Assembly: GCA_001797335.1 (NCBI GenBank)
Contig: MGPE01000011.1
Span: 607 to 64,606, forward strand
Reading direction: 5' to 3'
DNA: 64,000 nucleotides
Source of the DNA: Deltaproteobacteria bacterium GWA2_38_16
GTDB taxonomy: Bacteria > Bdellovibrionota > JACOXK01 > 2-02-FULL-40-11
Made by a program: the position numbers and the translations under genes
Notes under the pieces: generated by a model
Seen by the model: only the letters and a program-made list of their open reading frames with translations
Databases searched by the model: none
What the model was told of the DNA's origin: nothing
In this document: positions 26,213-36,987 of the stretch, one piece after another
How positions within the stretch are numbered: the stretch's first letter is position 1
Layout of the letters: each line of letters begins with the position of its first letter

Positions 26213-28012
26213 ATGACCGATCCTCAGTATATTCGTAATTTTTCTATTGTTGCCCACATCGATCATGGCAAATCCACGCTTGCCGATCGCCTCATCGAAA
26301 AAACAGGCACGCTTCCAGCTAATAAAATCCAAGAACAAATGTTAGATTCCATGGATATCGAGAGAGAACGAGGCATTACGATTAAAGCTCAAACCGTCCG
26401 GATGACCTATAAGGCCAAAAATGGACAAACATACCAACTTAATCTCATCGATACTCCAGGACATGTCGATTTTAGCTATGAAGTGTCTCGAAGCCTGGCT
26501 GCCTGTGAAGGAGCACTGTTAGTCGTCGATACCACTCAAGGAGTTCAGGCCCAAACGATTGCCAATGCTTATCTTGCCATTAACAATAATTTAGAAATTA
26601 TTCCCGTACTCAATAAAATTGATTTAAAAACGTCAGATCCTGTAAAAGCCGCTTTAGAAATTGAAGACGTCATTGGAATTGATGCAACGGGCGCCCTTCA
26701 GGCCAGTGCTAAAACAGGACAAGGGGTTGAAGATATTTTAGAAGCCATTGTTAAAAAAATCCCTGCTCCAAAAGGATCCCCACAGAGCCCTTTAAGAGCG
26801 CTTCTTATCGATAGTTGGTTTGATCCTTTTTTAGGGGTCATTTGCGTCATTCGTCTTTTTGAAGGCTCCATTCGAAAAGGCATGCACATAGAACTCATGT
26901 CCAACAAAAAAACGTTTGAAGTACAAACGTTGGGAATTTTTACGCCCAGTCCTAAAGAAATTGACGAACTCATCAGTGGAGAAGTGGGTTTTTTTTCAGC
27001 TGCTATTAAAGAGGTCAGGGACACCCGAATTGGAGATACCGTAACCTTAAAAGATTCTCCTGCCACCTCTCCCCTGCCTGGTTTTCATGATATTAAACCC
27101 ATGGTCTTTAGTGGATTTTTTCCAACAGAAACTTCGGGCTATGAACCCCTTAAAGAATCTTTGGAAAAATTAAGATTAAATGACGCCAGCTTTAATTACG
27201 AAGCCGATACTTCTTTAGCCCTGGGGTTTGGATTTCGCTGTGGCTTTTTAGGCCTTCTCCATATGGAAATTATTAAAGAACGCCTAGAAAGGCACTTTGG
27301 ATTAAGCCTGGTCACCACCGCTCCATCTGTAATCTACAAAATTATAATGAACGATGGGTCGACGTTAGTCATTGATAATCCTGCAAAGCTCCCGGATCCT
27401 CATTTGTTTGAGACGGTTCAAGAACCCTATATTAGAGCCTCTATTCACTTACCCAGCAGTTATACAGGGGAAGTCATGAAACTCTGCGAAGAACGACGGG
27501 CCATACAAAGTAAAATGGAATATTTAAGTCCCACACATCTGCTCATGGAATATGAAATGCCTTTAAACGAAATGGTGTTTGATTTTTACGATAAATTAAA
27601 ATCCGTAAGCCGTGGATATGCTTCATTTGATTATGAACTGTTAGATTACAGACCTTCGGATCTTGTGAAACTCGACATTCTTTTAAATGGCGATCCGGTC
27701 GATGCATTGTCTTTAATTATTCACAAAGAAAAAGCCTATTATCGAGGGCGAGAACTGGCTAAAAAATTAAAATCCGTGATTCATAAACAAATGTTTGAAG
27801 TTGCCATCCAAGCGGCCATTGGATCTCGCATTATCGCCCGAGAAACCATCGGTGCCATGAGAAAAGATGTTACGGCTAAATGCTATGGAGGAGATATTAC
27901 TCGAAAGCGAAAACTCCTGGAAAAACAAAAAGAAGGCAAAAAGAAAATGAAGATGATTGGTAAAGTGGAGGTCCCTCAAGAAGCTTTCTTAGCGGTATTA
28001 AAGATTGATTAA
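26213..28012 (+). CDS. lepA: Elongation factor 4 (back-translocating GTPase LepA)
   Basis: The protein has 599 residues, full family length. GTPase motifs: AHIDHGKST near residue 14, the switch region with [20 protein letters not shown], and NKID in VLNKIDL. The LepA-specific C-terminal domain is present, ending [20 protein letters not shown] and [16 protein letters not shown]. It acts on ribosomes under stress or during biogenesis. It directly precedes lepB, the arrangement found in many bacteria. Confidence 0.98.
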   Translation: MTDPQYIRNFSIVAHIDHGKSTLADRLIEKTGTLPANKIQEQMLDSMDIERERGITIKAQTVRMTYKAKNGQTYQLNLIDTPGHVDFSYEVSRSLAACEGALLVVDTTQGVQAQTIANAYLAINNNLEIIPVLNKIDLKTSDPVKAALEIEDVIGIDATGALQASAKTGQGVEDILEAIVKKIPAPKGSPQSPLRALLIDSWFDPFLGVICVIRLFEGSIRKGMHIELMSNKKTFEVQTLGIFTPSPKEIDELISGEVGFFSAAIKEVRDTRIGDTVTLKDSPATSPLPGFHDIKPMVFSGFFPTETSGYEPLKESLEKLRLNDASFNYEADTSLALGFGFRCGFLGLLHMEIIKERLERHFGLSLVTTAPSVIYKIIMNDGSTLVIDNPAKLPDPHLFETVQEPYIRASIHLPSSYTGEVMKLCEERRAIQSKMEYLSPTHLLMEYEMPLNEMVFDFYDKLKSVSRGYASFDYELLDYRPSDLVKLDILLNGDPVDALSLIIHKEKAYYRGRELAKKLKSVIHKQMFEVAIQAAIGSRIIARETIGAMRKDVTAKCYGGDITRKRKLLEKQKEGKKKMKMIGKVEVPQEAFLAVLKID

Positions 28013-28047
28013 GCGCGTCAAACGTGTTATAAGTGGAAAGTTTTGAT

Positions 28048-28776
28048 ATGACCCAGAAATATCATGTGAAATCTCATGTAAAGAAAGGCATTATTCGTGA
28101 ATATGTTGAAGCCATTGTTGTTGCCGTTCTTATTGCTCTGTGTTTGAGATCTTTTGTCATTGAAGCCTTTAAAATCCCTTCTGGCTCCATGATTCCCACA
28201 CTTAAAATTGGCGATCATATTTTTGTAAATAAATTCATTTATGGACTTCGAATTCCTTACACCAAAATCCGCTTTTTTCAGTTTCGCACCCCTAAACGAG
28301 GAGAAGTCATTGTTTTTATTTTCCCCAATGACAATAGCAAAGATTATATTAAACGAGTTGTGGGTACTCCCGGTGATACTCTGGAAATGAAACAGGGAAC
28401 ACTTTTTATCAATGGAGAGCCTGTTTCTAAAGTCGTTCAGGCAGAGCGAGCAATTTTAAAGGATATTGAAAATCAAGAAGCCTTAAATCTTTATAAAGAA
28501 ACTACCGGCCAAACCACACATTACACATTATACTATACCCCCAGCTACAAAGAGCCTGAAGATTTTGGTCCCATTACCATTCCACCCAATAAACTTTTTG
28601 TCATGGGGGATAATCGAGACAACTCTTCTGATTCTAGGGCCTGGCGATTCGTTCCAATGGAAAACATCAAAGGAAAAGCATTATTTGTATGGCTTTCTTT
28701 AAATACAGAACACACATTTTCATTTTTAAGACTCCCAACTATTCGATGGAAACGATTTGGGAAAATTATTAGATAA
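28048..28776 (+). CDS. lepB: Signal peptidase I
   Basis: The protein has 242 residues from the ATG at 28048. A GTG at 28033 is in frame but its codons coincide with the GGAAAG ribosome binding site. One N-terminal transmembrane helix (YVEAIVVAVLIALCL) is followed by the periplasmic catalytic domain. The nucleophile is Ser47 in PSGSMIPTL and the general base is Lys102 in YIKRVVGTPGD. The MGDNRDNSSDSR box is complete. It removes Sec and Tat signal peptides, such as those of the exported proteins in this window. It is followed by pyrB after 4 bases. Confidence 0.97.
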   Translation: MTQKYHVKSHVKKGIIREYVEAIVVAVLIALCLRSFVIEAFKIPSGSMIPTLKIGDHIFVNKFIYGLRIPYTKIRFFQFRTPKRGEVIVFIFPNDNSKDYIKRVVGTPGDTLEMKQGTLFINGEPVSKVVQAERAILKDIENQEALNLYKETTGQTTHYTLYYTPSYKEPEDFGPITIPPNKLFVMGDNRDNSSDSRAWRFVPMENIKGKALFVWLSLNTEHTFSFLRLPTIRWKRFGKIIR

Positions 28777-28780
28777 AAAA

Positions 28781-29695
28781 GTGAATCCGAAGCATATTCT
28801 AGGCATGCATGATCTCTCCCGCCCTGATATTCTTTCTATTTTGGCTTTAGCTAAAAAATTTAAAAACACGCCTAAAGCACCCACTCAAGCATTTTCCCAC
28901 AAAACCGTTGTCAATTTATTCTTTGAACCCAGCACTCGCACCCGAAGTTCTTTTGAAATTGCCACCAAACGCCTAGGAGCCAGTTCTATTAATATTACTA
29001 GTTCTTCTTCAAGTACTATCAAAGGCGAAACCTTGATTGATACGGCTAAAAATCTAGAAGCCATGAATCCAGATGTTATTATTATTCGACATTTTTCTTC
29101 CGGCGCACCCTATGTATTATCTCAAGTATTAAAAACCCCCATTATTAATGCGGGGGATGGATTTCATGAACACCCTACCCAGGCTCTTTTAGACATGATG
29201 ACCATTGAGGAAGCCAAAGGAAAAATTTCAGGGCTTACCGTTTTAATCGTTGGAGATATTGCCCATAGCCGGGTTGCTAGATCCAATATTTATGGCCTTC
29301 AAAAAATGGGCGCTAAAATTATTGTCTGTGGACCGCCTACCCTTATTCCGCCAGATATCCAAAAACTACATGTCGGCGTATCCCACTCTTTAAAAGAAGT
29401 TGTCTCAAAAGCAGATGTTATTATGATGCTTCGAATCCAAGAAGAAAGGCAAGACCGCATTCAATTTCCGTCGAAAAGAGAATATATAAAATATTTTGGG
29501 CTCACGTTAGATACCCTAAAACAAGCCAAAAAAGATGTCATTATTATGCACCCTGGTCCTTTAAATCGAGGGGTAGAAATTGCTTCGGAAGTAGCAGATG
29601 GCCCCTATTCTGTTATTTTAAACCAAGTCACCAATGGAGTGGTGGTTCGAATGGCATTGCTGTCTATGCTCATGAAAGCCGGGAAAATAGAATGA
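28781..29695 (+). CDS. pyrB: Aspartate carbamoyltransferase catalytic subunit
   Basis: The protein has 304 residues with a GTG start at 28781, which gives the family's usual N-terminus (NPKHILGMHDLS). An in-frame TTG at 28757 would overlap lepB and cannot be excluded. The carbamoyl phosphate site FEPSTRTRSSFE, the HPTQALLDMMTI loop and MHPGPLNRGVEI are intact. It condenses carbamoyl phosphate with aspartate, the committed step of UMP synthesis. No pyrI regulatory subunit is present. The last four bases overlap pyrC. Confidence 0.96.
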   Translation: MNPKHILGMHDLSRPDILSILALAKKFKNTPKAPTQAFSHKTVVNLFFEPSTRTRSSFEIATKRLGASSINITSSSSSTIKGETLIDTAKNLEAMNPDVIIIRHFSSGAPYVLSQVLKTPIINAGDGFHEHPTQALLDMMTIEEAKGKISGLTVLIVGDIAHSRVARSNIYGLQKMGAKIIVCGPPTLIPPDIQKLHVGVSHSLKEVVSKADVIMMLRIQEERQDRIQFPSKREYIKYFGLTLDTLKQAKKDVIIMHPGPLNRGVEIASEVADGPYSVILNQVTNGVVVRMALLSMLMKAGKIE

Positions 29696-30966
29696 AACTC
29701 GTTATTAAAAATGGCACGGTGATTGATCCTTCTCAAAAACTCAACGCTAAAAAAGATATTTTAGTTGAGGATGGAAAAATCAAAAAAATTGGGACTATCA
29801 ATGAAAATATCACAACCACCATCGACGCGAAGGGGCTTATTGTTACTCCTGGTTTTATTGACATGCACACTCATCTTAGAGAACCGGGTGAAGAACATAA
29901 AGAAACCATTCGCACAGGATCCGAAGCAGCGGCCAGGGGAGGATTCACCACTATTGTTTGTATGGCCAACACAAATCCTGTTAATGACAATGCCTATGTT
30001 ACTCAATTTATAAAACTCAAAAGTAAAACCGATTCTCATATTAATATCTATCCCATAGGCGCTCTTTCTAAAGGCATGCGAGGGGAAGAGCTTTCAGAAA
30101 TTGGAAGTCTTAAAGAGGCAGGTTGCGTTGGCATTTCTGACGATGGAAATCCCGTCATGAATAGTTACCTCATGAGAAAAGCCCTGGACTATTGCCGACA
30201 CTTTCATCTCCCTATTATTTCCCATTGCGAAGATCACTATCTCAAAGGAAAAGGCATGATCAATGAAGGCCTTCATTCAACCATTCTAGGATTAAGAGGA
30301 AATCCCTCTGCCTCAGAAGAAATTATGGTGGCTAGAGATATTGCCCTGGCTCACCTCACCAAAGCCCATGTACATTTAGCACACATTTCTACAGAAGCAG
30401 CCGTAAGACTTATCGCTGATGCTAAAAAAAGAAGAGTACCTGTCACCTGTGAAGTCACGCCTCATCATTTGTTTTTAACCGATGAAGCCGTAAAAAATTA
30501 TGATACCCATTTTAAAATGGCTCCCCCTTTACGATCTTCTAAAGATTGCATCGCTTTAAAACGAGCTTTAAAAGAAAATATCATTGATGCCTTTGCCACC
30601 GATCACGCCCCTCACAGTACATTAGAAAAAAATATTGAATTTGAAGAAGCCGCTTTTGGAGTAATTGGGCTTGAAACGGCGCTTTCTATTACCTTTAAAC
30701 TGGTCAAAGAAAAAGTTCTCACCCTTTCTCAATGGGTTGAAAAATGGACCTTAAGACCTGCTCAGATTTTAAACCTTCCCAAAGGAACTTTAAAAATAGG
30801 CGCTGATGCGGACATTACCCTTTTTAATCCCACCCAAAAAATAAAAATCAATAAAGAAACTTTTAAATCCAAAAGCCGAAATACTCCCTTTCACGGGTGG
30901 AATGTAGAAGGCAATGTATGCTATACCATCGTTGGAGGAAAAGTTGTCTACGCATACAAAAACTAA
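29692..30966 (+). CDS. pyrC: Dihydroorotase (class I)
   Basis: The protein has 424 residues. The metal site is DMHTHLREPG near residues 58-67. Further ligands are in PIISHCEDH and HLAHISTEA, and the catalytic Asp is in FATDHAPHS. Length and motifs fit the class I (PyrC-type, amidohydrolase) enzymes that often associate with PyrB. It cyclises carbamoyl aspartate to dihydroorotate. An ATGA overlap with pyrB and an overlap with carA place it firmly in the pyrimidine operon. Confidence 0.96.
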   Translation: MKLVIKNGTVIDPSQKLNAKKDILVEDGKIKKIGTINENITTTIDAKGLIVTPGFIDMHTHLREPGEEHKETIRTGSEAAARGGFTTIVCMANTNPVNDNAYVTQFIKLKSKTDSHINIYPIGALSKGMRGEELSEIGSLKEAGCVGISDDGNPVMNSYLMRKALDYCRHFHLPIISHCEDHYLKGKGMINEGLHSTILGLRGNPSASEEIMVARDIALAHLTKAHVHLAHISTEAAVRLIADAKKRRVPVTCEVTPHHLFLTDEAVKNYDTHFKMAPPLRSSKDCIALKRALKENIIDAFATDHAPHSTLEKNIEFEEAAFGVIGLETALSITFKLVKEKVLTLSQWVEKWTLRPAQILNLPKGTLKIGADADITLFNPTQKIKINKETFKSKSRNTPFHGWNVEGNVCYTIVGGKVVYAYKN

Positions 30967-32056
30967 AGCGGCCATCAAAGCTCTTTTGGTTCTTGAAAAT
31001 GGCAGCGTATTTGAAGGATTTTCTTTTGGTTCTCTAGGAGAAAGAACCGGAGAAATTGTTTTTAATACCGCCATGACGGGCTATCAAGAAATCATTACCG
31101 ACCCATCTTATAAAGGCCAAATGGTTGTAATGACGTATCCTCAAATTGGGAATACCGGTATTAATCACTTTGATGATGAATCTGATTCCATTCATATCGA
31201 GGGGCTTATTGTTAAAGACTATTGCGATACTCCTTCAAGTTGGCGATCTGAAAAAAACCTGCACCATTTTTTACAAGAATTTAATGTTCCTGGAATTTTT
31301 GGGATCGATACTCGCCAGCTCACCCGCATTTTAAGAACGGAGGGATCACTTCGAGGGATACTGTCTACTCAAGATTTAAATCCCAATCAACTTCTTGCCA
31401 AAGCCAAAAATATTCCTCTCATGACTGGACAAAATTTAGCATCGAAAGTAACCACCTCTAAAATTCATGAATTTAAAGAACGCCCTGCTACCCTTAAACA
31501 CCATGTGGTTGCCTTTGACTTTGGAATTAAAACTTCTATTTTAAAAAAATTAGTCCTTTGTGGTTCTCGGGTCACGGTTGTCCCCAGCCATACCACAGCC
31601 CAAGACGTTTTAGATCTCAATCCAGATGGCATTTTCTTATCTAATGGTCCAGGAGATCCTGCGGCCGTAACAGAAATGATCCCTACATTAAAAAGTCTCA
31701 TTGGCATAAAACCCATTTTTGGAATTTGTCTGGGACATCAAATTTTAGCCCTTGCCTTGGGAGGAAAAACGCACAAACTTAAATTTGGGCATCACGGAGC
31801 CAACCATCCCGTTCGAAATGAAAAAACAAAAGCTATTGAGATTACCTCTCAAAATCATAATTTTGTTGTCGACATTAGTGCCATTCATAAAACCGTTCAG
31901 GTTACCCATATAAATTTAAACGATCACACGGTAGAAGGCTTTGAAGATTTAGATCGGAAACTTTTTTCTGTCCAATATCATCCAGAAAGCTCTCCTGGCC
32001 CTCATGATTCCTATTATTTATTTGATCAATTTACAAAGCTCATGGAGGCACAGTGA
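30944..32056 (+). CDS. carA: Carbamoyl phosphate synthase small subunit (glutamine amidotransferase)
   Basis: The protein has 370 residues from a TTG at 30944, chosen because GGAGG stands 5 bases upstream and the N-terminus then fits the family (ALLVLENGSVFEGF). An ATG at 30914 would add ten residues with no ribosome site. The C-terminal class I amidotransferase has its Cys in FGICLGHQ and its His-Glu in VQYHPESSPGP. It supplies ammonia to CarB. The start lies inside pyrC and the stop overlaps the next gene (GTGA). Confidence 0.95.
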   Translation: MSTHTKTKAAIKALLVLENGSVFEGFSFGSLGERTGEIVFNTAMTGYQEIITDPSYKGQMVVMTYPQIGNTGINHFDDESDSIHIEGLIVKDYCDTPSSWRSEKNLHHFLQEFNVPGIFGIDTRQLTRILRTEGSLRGILSTQDLNPNQLLAKAKNIPLMTGQNLASKVTTSKIHEFKERPATLKHHVVAFDFGIKTSILKKLVLCGSRVTVVPSHTTAQDVLDLNPDGIFLSNGPGDPAAVTEMIPTLKSLIGIKPIFGICLGHQILALALGGKTHKLKFGHHGANHPVRNEKTKAIEITSQNHNFVVDISAIHKTVQVTHINLNDHTVEGFEDLDRKLFSVQYHPESSPGPHDSYYLFDQFTKLMEAQ

Positions 32057-32703
32057 TTACGTTTGATGAATATTTAAGCCGTATCATTGATACATATACC
32101 ACCAAAGAATATGAGCATGAACTCATTCGCGCCAAAAAAGATTTTTTTGGTTTTATTGGTACCGTTCATGAAGAAGATTCTTTTTTTGAAACCTATATGA
32201 CTGCTTTTATTGAATGGTATATTTTTGATCGCGATATGACTGATAAAGATCTTCCTCCTGTGCGCCTCTATTACCGATATAATTTTAAAAATTTTACTGA
32301 AGAAGATCAAAAAATCTATAACGACTTTACCAAATTTAGACATTCGTTGTTTGTTGCTAAAAAAGTCACTGCTTCTACACTCGTGATTCATAATCTTTAT
32401 GAAGATAAAAAAATATCTATTGAAAATACCTTTCCCACCGCTGGATTTAATGTGGGAGATATTTTTGATGCCATTTTAGTTCCCTTCCAGGGACAATGGG
32501 CTTTTACCAAAACTTTTTTCTTCCACCCTCAAGAAGTAAAATCTTTTATTATTAAAGAAGTTAAAAAAACAAGAAATCTGGAACTAAACGTATTGCTTAA
32601 AGTCATTATGAGATTACGGCGCTTAAGACTTAAAATGGATCGATACCCTTATGTTTCCCCTTCCCAAATCTATACTCCAGAGGAGTTTAATCGCAGTGCC
32701 TAA
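32053..32703 (+). CDS. Conserved-looking protein of unknown function between carA and carB
   Basis: The protein has 216 residues with a GTG start preceded by GGAGG inside the end of carA. No family is recognised. It is soluble, rich in Phe, Tyr and charged residues, with no signal peptide or membrane segment. Features are [17 protein letters not shown] near residue 45 and a basic C-terminal helix ([15 protein letters not shown]). The gene overlaps carA by 4 bases and carB by 8 bases, so it is translated with both CPSase subunits, and its expression is clearly tied to them. Confidence 0.8.
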   Translation: MITFDEYLSRIIDTYTTKEYEHELIRAKKDFFGFIGTVHEEDSFFETYMTAFIEWYIFDRDMTDKDLPPVRLYYRYNFKNFTEEDQKIYNDFTKFRHSLFVAKKVTASTLVIHNLYEDKKISIENTFPTAGFNVGDIFDAILVPFQGQWAFTKTFFFHPQEVKSFIIKEVKKTRNLELNVLLKVIMRLRRLRLKMDRYPYVSPSQIYTPEEFNRSA

Positions 32704-35700
32704 AAGAACCGATATCCAAAAAATTTTAATTCTTGGAGCCGGACCTATTGTGATTGGACAAGCGTGTGAATTTGATTATTCCGGCACCCAAGCCTGTAAA
32801 GCTTTAAAAGAAGAAGGCTATGAAATTATTCTCATGAATTCTAATCCTGCCACCATTATGACCGACCCAGAATTTGCAGATAAAACCTATATTGAACCTC
32901 TGACCCCTTTTTTCGTTGAAAAAGTCATTGAAAAAGAAAAACCGCATGCCCTTCTTCCCACGCTCGGAGGACAAACGGCCCTAAATTTAGCCAAGACGCT
33001 GGCTGAAAACGGAATTCTTCAAAAGCATGGCGTAGAACTCATCGGGGCTAAACTTTCTTCTATTCAAAAAGCAGAGGATCGAGAACTGTTTAAAGAAGCC
33101 ATGATTGAAATCGGCCTAGAGGTTCCTAAAAGTTCTGTCGTTTCTTCTCTTTCTGAGGCTTTATCTGTCATCCAATGGGTTGGATATCCTGCCATTATTC
33201 GACCTTCATATACGCTGGGAGGACAAGGCGGAAACATCGCCTATAACTTAGAAGAATTTAGAGAAGCCATTGATTGGGGATTAAATTCAAGCCCTATTCA
33301 TGAAGTCCTCATAGAGCAATCCGTTTTAGGATGGAAAGAATTTGAACTCGAAGTAATGAGAGATTTAAAAGATAATGTTGTCATTATCTGCTCCATTGAA
33401 AATTTTGATCCCATGGGCATTCACACAGGAGATAGTATTACGGTAGCTCCCATCCAAACCTTAACCGATAAAGAATATCAACTCATGAGAGAGTCAGCGA
33501 AAAAAATTATTCGAAAAATGGGCGTAGATACGGGAGGCTCTAACATTCAATTTTCCGTACATCCTAAAACCGGAAAACAACTCGTCATTGAAATGAATCC
33601 AAGAGTTTCTAGAAGTTCTGCATTGGCTTCCAAAGCCACCGGGTTTCCGATTGCTAAAATCGCCGCTAAACTTGCCGTAGGATATACGCTGGATGAAATT
33701 CAAAATGATATTACGAAAGAAACCCCTGCTTCTTTTGAACCCACACTAGATTATGTGGTTACCAAAATCCCTCGCTTTGCTTTTGAAAAATTTCCTCAAT
33801 CTGATACAGCACTCACTACTCAAATGAAATCGGTGGGAGAAGTGATGTCTATAGGAAGAACGTTTAAAGAATCTTTGCAAAAAGCCATTTGCTCTTTAGA
33901 AACAAACCATTTTGGATTTACCTCTCCCAAAGATGCTTCTTTTAGCACAATCGTTAATCAACTTAAAAAACCAAATGCCGAAAGACTCTTATATATTGGA
34001 GAATCTCTGAGGCGTGGATTTACCATAGACCAAATATATGAACTGACCCAGATTGATCCATGGTTTTTAAGGCACATCCAAGAAATTATTGAATCTGAAA
34101 AAGAAGTAAAAGACATAAAACAGGCTAAATCTCTTGGATTCTCGGATTACAGGCTGGGGGTTTTGACCCAAACGTCTGAAGAGCAGATTCGAAAGTTACG
34201 GAAAGAACAAAACATTACGCCTCAATTTAAAACCGTCGATACCTGTGCAGCAGAATTTGAAGCCCACACCCCCTATTTTTATTCTACCTACGATGGAGAA
34301 GATGAAACAATGAGATCCTTCGCTTCGCTCAGGATGACATCACCAAAAAAGAAAATGATGATCTTGGGTGGTGGCCCTAATCGTATTGGTCAAGGCATTG
34401 AATTTGATTATTGTTGTGTTCATGCAAGCCTTGCCCTCCGAGAAGATGGATTTGAAACCATTATGGTCAACTGCAATCCAGAAACGGTCAGTACCGATTA
34501 CGATATTTCTGATAAACTTTATTTTGAACCTCTCACGATTGAAAATATTTTGGCCATTTGTGAAAAAGAAAAACCCCAGGGAGTGATTGTTCAATTTGGT
34601 GGACAAACTCCTCTTAAACTCTGTAAAGCCTTGGAATATGCCGGTGTTCCCATTATTGGAACCCAACCCTCCTCTATTCATTTAGCTGAAGACCGGGAAG
34701 AATTTTCAAAACTCATTCAAAAACTCAATTTAAAACAGCCTCCGTATTGCATTGCGAGAAATCTTGAGCAAGCCCGAGAGGTATCCAGAAAATTGGGATA
34801 TCCTGTCTTGGTTCGTCCCTCATATGTTTTAGGGGGGCGCGCTATGGAAATCGTCTATGATGATGACGCCTTAGAAAAATTTGTTTTAAAAGCTTTAGAA
34901 ATTTCAGATCAAAATCAACCCATTCTTCTTGATAAATTTTTAAAAAATGCTCAAGAAATTGATGTCGATGCTATTTGTGACGGAAAAGATGTTTTTATTG
35001 GTGGCATTATGGAGCATATTGAAGAAGCCGGCATCCATTCAGGAGATAGTACGTGTTCCATTCCTTCCTATACTCTAAGCCCAGCTCAACTCGATGAACT
35101 TCGGGAACACACCCAAAAAATAGCTTTTGCATTAAATGTCCGTGGACTCATGAATGTTCAATATGCCATTCAAAATGGGGATATTTATGTTTTAGAAGTA
35201 AATCCCAGGGCTTCCAGAACTGTTCCTTTTGCCTCGAAAGCCACAGGTGCCCCCTTGGCAAAAATTGCCGCCCGAGTCATGGCGGGAAAAACATTAAAAG
35301 AACTGGGATACACAAAAGAAATCATCCCCAAAAAAGTCTCTGTCAAAGAAGTGGTATTCCCCTTTATCCGGTTTCCAGGATGCGATGTGCTTTTAGGCCC
35401 CGAAATGAGATCTACAGGAGAAGTGATGGGTTCTCACGAAACTTTTGCCTTAGCTTTTGCTAAAGCGTATATCGCTACCGGCTCTGAGCTTCCTTTAAAG
35501 GGCACCGCTTTTATCAGCGTAAAAGACGAAGATAAAGAGCGCGTATTTCCTTTAGCCAAAAAATTAAGCGACCTTGGATTTAAACTGATGGCCACAGGAG
35601 GGACCCATCAATTCTTAAGAGATAAGGGGGTCTTAAGTACCCGCGTTAAAAAAGTATTGGAAGGCCGCCCTAATGTGGTTGATAATCTTAAAAATAATGA

Positions 35701-35896
35701 AATCGATTTAGTCATCAATACAACCTCTGGCGCCAAAGAAATTTCAGACTCTTATTCCATCCGTCGCACTGCTCTTCTTAAAAATATCCCCTACTTTACC
35801 GTACTTTCTGCAGCCAAAGTCGCCATGGATGCTATTGAGCATCTTCAACAATATCCCTTAACCGTAGAATCCCTCCAAGAGCGCCTGTCATCGTAG
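32696..35896 (+). CDS. carB: Carbamoyl phosphate synthase large subunit
   Basis: The protein has 1,066 residues from a GTG at 32696, preceded by AGGAG. The ATG at 32651 lies deep in the upstream gene. There are two homologous ATP-grasp halves: [19 protein letters not shown] in the first and [19 protein letters not shown] in the second, each with its carbamate or carboxyphosphate ATP site, and a C-terminal MGS-like allosteric domain ([16 protein letters not shown]). The linker between the halves contains [10 protein letters not shown], which is encoded by a palindromic repeat (34312-34339) inserted in frame. The enzyme should still work because this junction is a surface linker. Confidence 0.97.
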   Translation: MPKRTDIQKILILGAGPIVIGQACEFDYSGTQACKALKEEGYEIILMNSNPATIMTDPEFADKTYIEPLTPFFVEKVIEKEKPHALLPTLGGQTALNLAKTLAENGILQKHGVELIGAKLSSIQKAEDRELFKEAMIEIGLEVPKSSVVSSLSEALSVIQWVGYPAIIRPSYTLGGQGGNIAYNLEEFREAIDWGLNSSPIHEVLIEQSVLGWKEFELEVMRDLKDNVVIICSIENFDPMGIHTGDSITVAPIQTLTDKEYQLMRESAKKIIRKMGVDTGGSNIQFSVHPKTGKQLVIEMNPRVSRSSALASKATGFPIAKIAAKLAVGYTLDEIQNDITKETPASFEPTLDYVVTKIPRFAFEKFPQSDTALTTQMKSVGEVMSIGRTFKESLQKAICSLETNHFGFTSPKDASFSTIVNQLKKPNAERLLYIGESLRRGFTIDQIYELTQIDPWFLRHIQEIIESEKEVKDIKQAKSLGFSDYRLGVLTQTSEEQIRKLRKEQNITPQFKTVDTCAAEFEAHTPYFYSTYDGEDETMRSFASLRMTSPKKKMMILGGGPNRIGQGIEFDYCCVHASLALREDGFETIMVNCNPETVSTDYDISDKLYFEPLTIENILAICEKEKPQGVIVQFGGQTPLKLCKALEYAGVPIIGTQPSSIHLAEDREEFSKLIQKLNLKQPPYCIARNLEQAREVSRKLGYPVLVRPSYVLGGRAMEIVYDDDALEKFVLKALEISDQNQPILLDKFLKNAQEIDVDAICDGKDVFIGGIMEHIEEAGIHSGDSTCSIPSYTLSPAQLDELREHTQKIAFALNVRGLMNVQYAIQNGDIYVLEVNPRASRTVPFASKATGAPLAKIAARVMAGKTLKELGYTKEIIPKKVSVKEVVFPFIRFPGCDVLLGPEMRSTGEVMGSHETFALAFAKAYIATGSELPLKGTAFISVKDEDKERVFPLAKKLSDLGFKLMATGGTHQFLRDKGVLSTRVKKVLEGRPNVVDNLKNNEIDLVINTTSGAKEISDSYSIRRTALLKNIPYFTVLSAAKVAMDAIEHLQQYPLTVESLQERLSS
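34312..34339. repeat. Palindromic repeat inserted in frame within carB
   Basis: These 28 bases are identical to 3845-3872. They contain GATCCTTCG, CTTCGCTCAGGATGACA. Translated in frame they give the peptide RSFASLRMT between the two synthetase halves. Confidence 0.85.
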
Positions 35897-35913
35897 TGGG
35901 TAGTGGTTTTTTC

Positions 35914-35942
35914 TTGACGCTTATATCTTCTCTGACTAGACT
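35914..35942 (+). promoter_or_regulatory. Sigma-70-type promoter of the sugar importer operon
   Basis: TTGACG, exactly 17 bases and TAGACT lie 18 bases after the carB stop. An AGGAGG ribosome site follows before the ATG at 35975. Confidence 0.6.
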
Positions 35943-35974
35943 TCTTTAAGTTTATTACAATAGGAGGTTTTGTT

Positions 35975-36967
35975 ATGAAGAAGGTATCGTTACTTATCCT
36001 TTCCTTGGTATGTATTCCTTTAACTCTCAGTGCCCTTCCTAAAAAAGTAAAAATAGGATTTATCTTAAGCACGATGCAAGAAGAGCGGTATCAAAAAGAT
36101 AAAACTATTTTTGAAGAAACTGCCAAATCCCTGGGAGCCGATGTTATTTTCGAATCCTGCAACAACAATGAACAAACTCAATCGGCCAAAGTAGAAAATC
36201 TATTGTCTCAAGGAGTCCAAGCTCTGGTTATTCAACCGGTTAATAGCGATGCAGCTGGATCATTTGTAAATCTGGCACATGACGATAAAATTCCTGTTAT
36301 TGCCTATGATCGCATTATCAAAAATGCCGATCTTGATTTTTACGTCACCCAAGATTCTTTTAAAGTGGGCGTACTTCAAGCCGAAGCCGCTGTAAAAGCC
36401 ACGCATGGCAAAGGAAATTATGTGGTTCTGATGGGACAATCCGGACATTCGGTCGCTCAAGAAATTACCAACGGAAATTTAAGTGTCTTAAACAAATATC
36501 CCAACATTAAAGTTGTGGTCCAACAAAGTCATGCCAGTTGGTCCCCTTCAGAATCCATGGCAACTGTTGAAAATGCTTTGACTAAATATAAAAATAAAAT
36601 CGATGCTATTTTGGCTAATAATAGTGGAATGGCTCATGGCGCAGTTCAAGCCCTTAAAGAGCAAAATCTTTTGGGTAAAGTATTTGTGGCAGGAGCCGAT
36701 GCTGATCTTTCGGCCATTCGAAATATCGTTTCAGGTCATCAACAATTTGAAGTATTAAAAGCCATTAAACCGTTGGCCGAAGCAGCGGCACGAACCGCTG
36801 TTCAATTAGCCAAAAATGAACCTCCAAAATTTGATGAGCTCATTTCAAATGGAAAAACAAAAGTAAAAACAATCAATACTCCTGTATATCCTGTCACCAA
36901 AGAGAATATTAAAACTCAAATTATAGATACGGGTTTTCACTCAGCCAAAGACATATATCAAAAATAA
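35975..36967 (+). CDS. xylF: XylF-type periplasmic sugar-binding protein
   Basis: The protein has 330 residues. The signal peptide VSLLILSLVCIPLTLSA is followed by a type I periplasmic binding fold: KIGFILSTMQEERYQKDKTI at the start, QPVNSDAAGSFVNLAHDDKI, AYDRIIKNADLDFYVTQDS and ILANNSGMAHGAVQAL. These segments are those of the D-xylose-binding protein XylF, though relatives bind glucose or other aldoses. It delivers sugar to the XylG/XylH transporter encoded next. It has its own promoter and a strong ribosome site. Confidence 0.9.
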   Translation: MKKVSLLILSLVCIPLTLSALPKKVKIGFILSTMQEERYQKDKTIFEETAKSLGADVIFESCNNNEQTQSAKVENLLSQGVQALVIQPVNSDAAGSFVNLAHDDKIPVIAYDRIIKNADLDFYVTQDSFKVGVLQAEAAVKATHGKGNYVVLMGQSGHSVAQEITNGNLSVLNKYPNIKVVVQQSHASWSPSESMATVENALTKYKNKIDAILANNSGMAHGAVQALKEQNLLGKVFVAGADADLSAIRNIVSGHQQFEVLKAIKPLAEAAARTAVQLAKNEPPKFDELISNGKTKVKTINTPVYPVTKENIKTQIIDTGFHSAKDIYQK

Positions 36968-36987
36968 AAGCCGTTAGGGAAATCAAG

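Noticed and set aside
34300-34345. Possible frameshift or gene break in carB
   Set aside because: The inserted repeat keeps the frame, and both halves and the MGS domain are intact.
34340-34681. Antisense open frame in carB
   Set aside because: The sense frame is a well-conserved enzyme, and the antisense product has no recognisable features.
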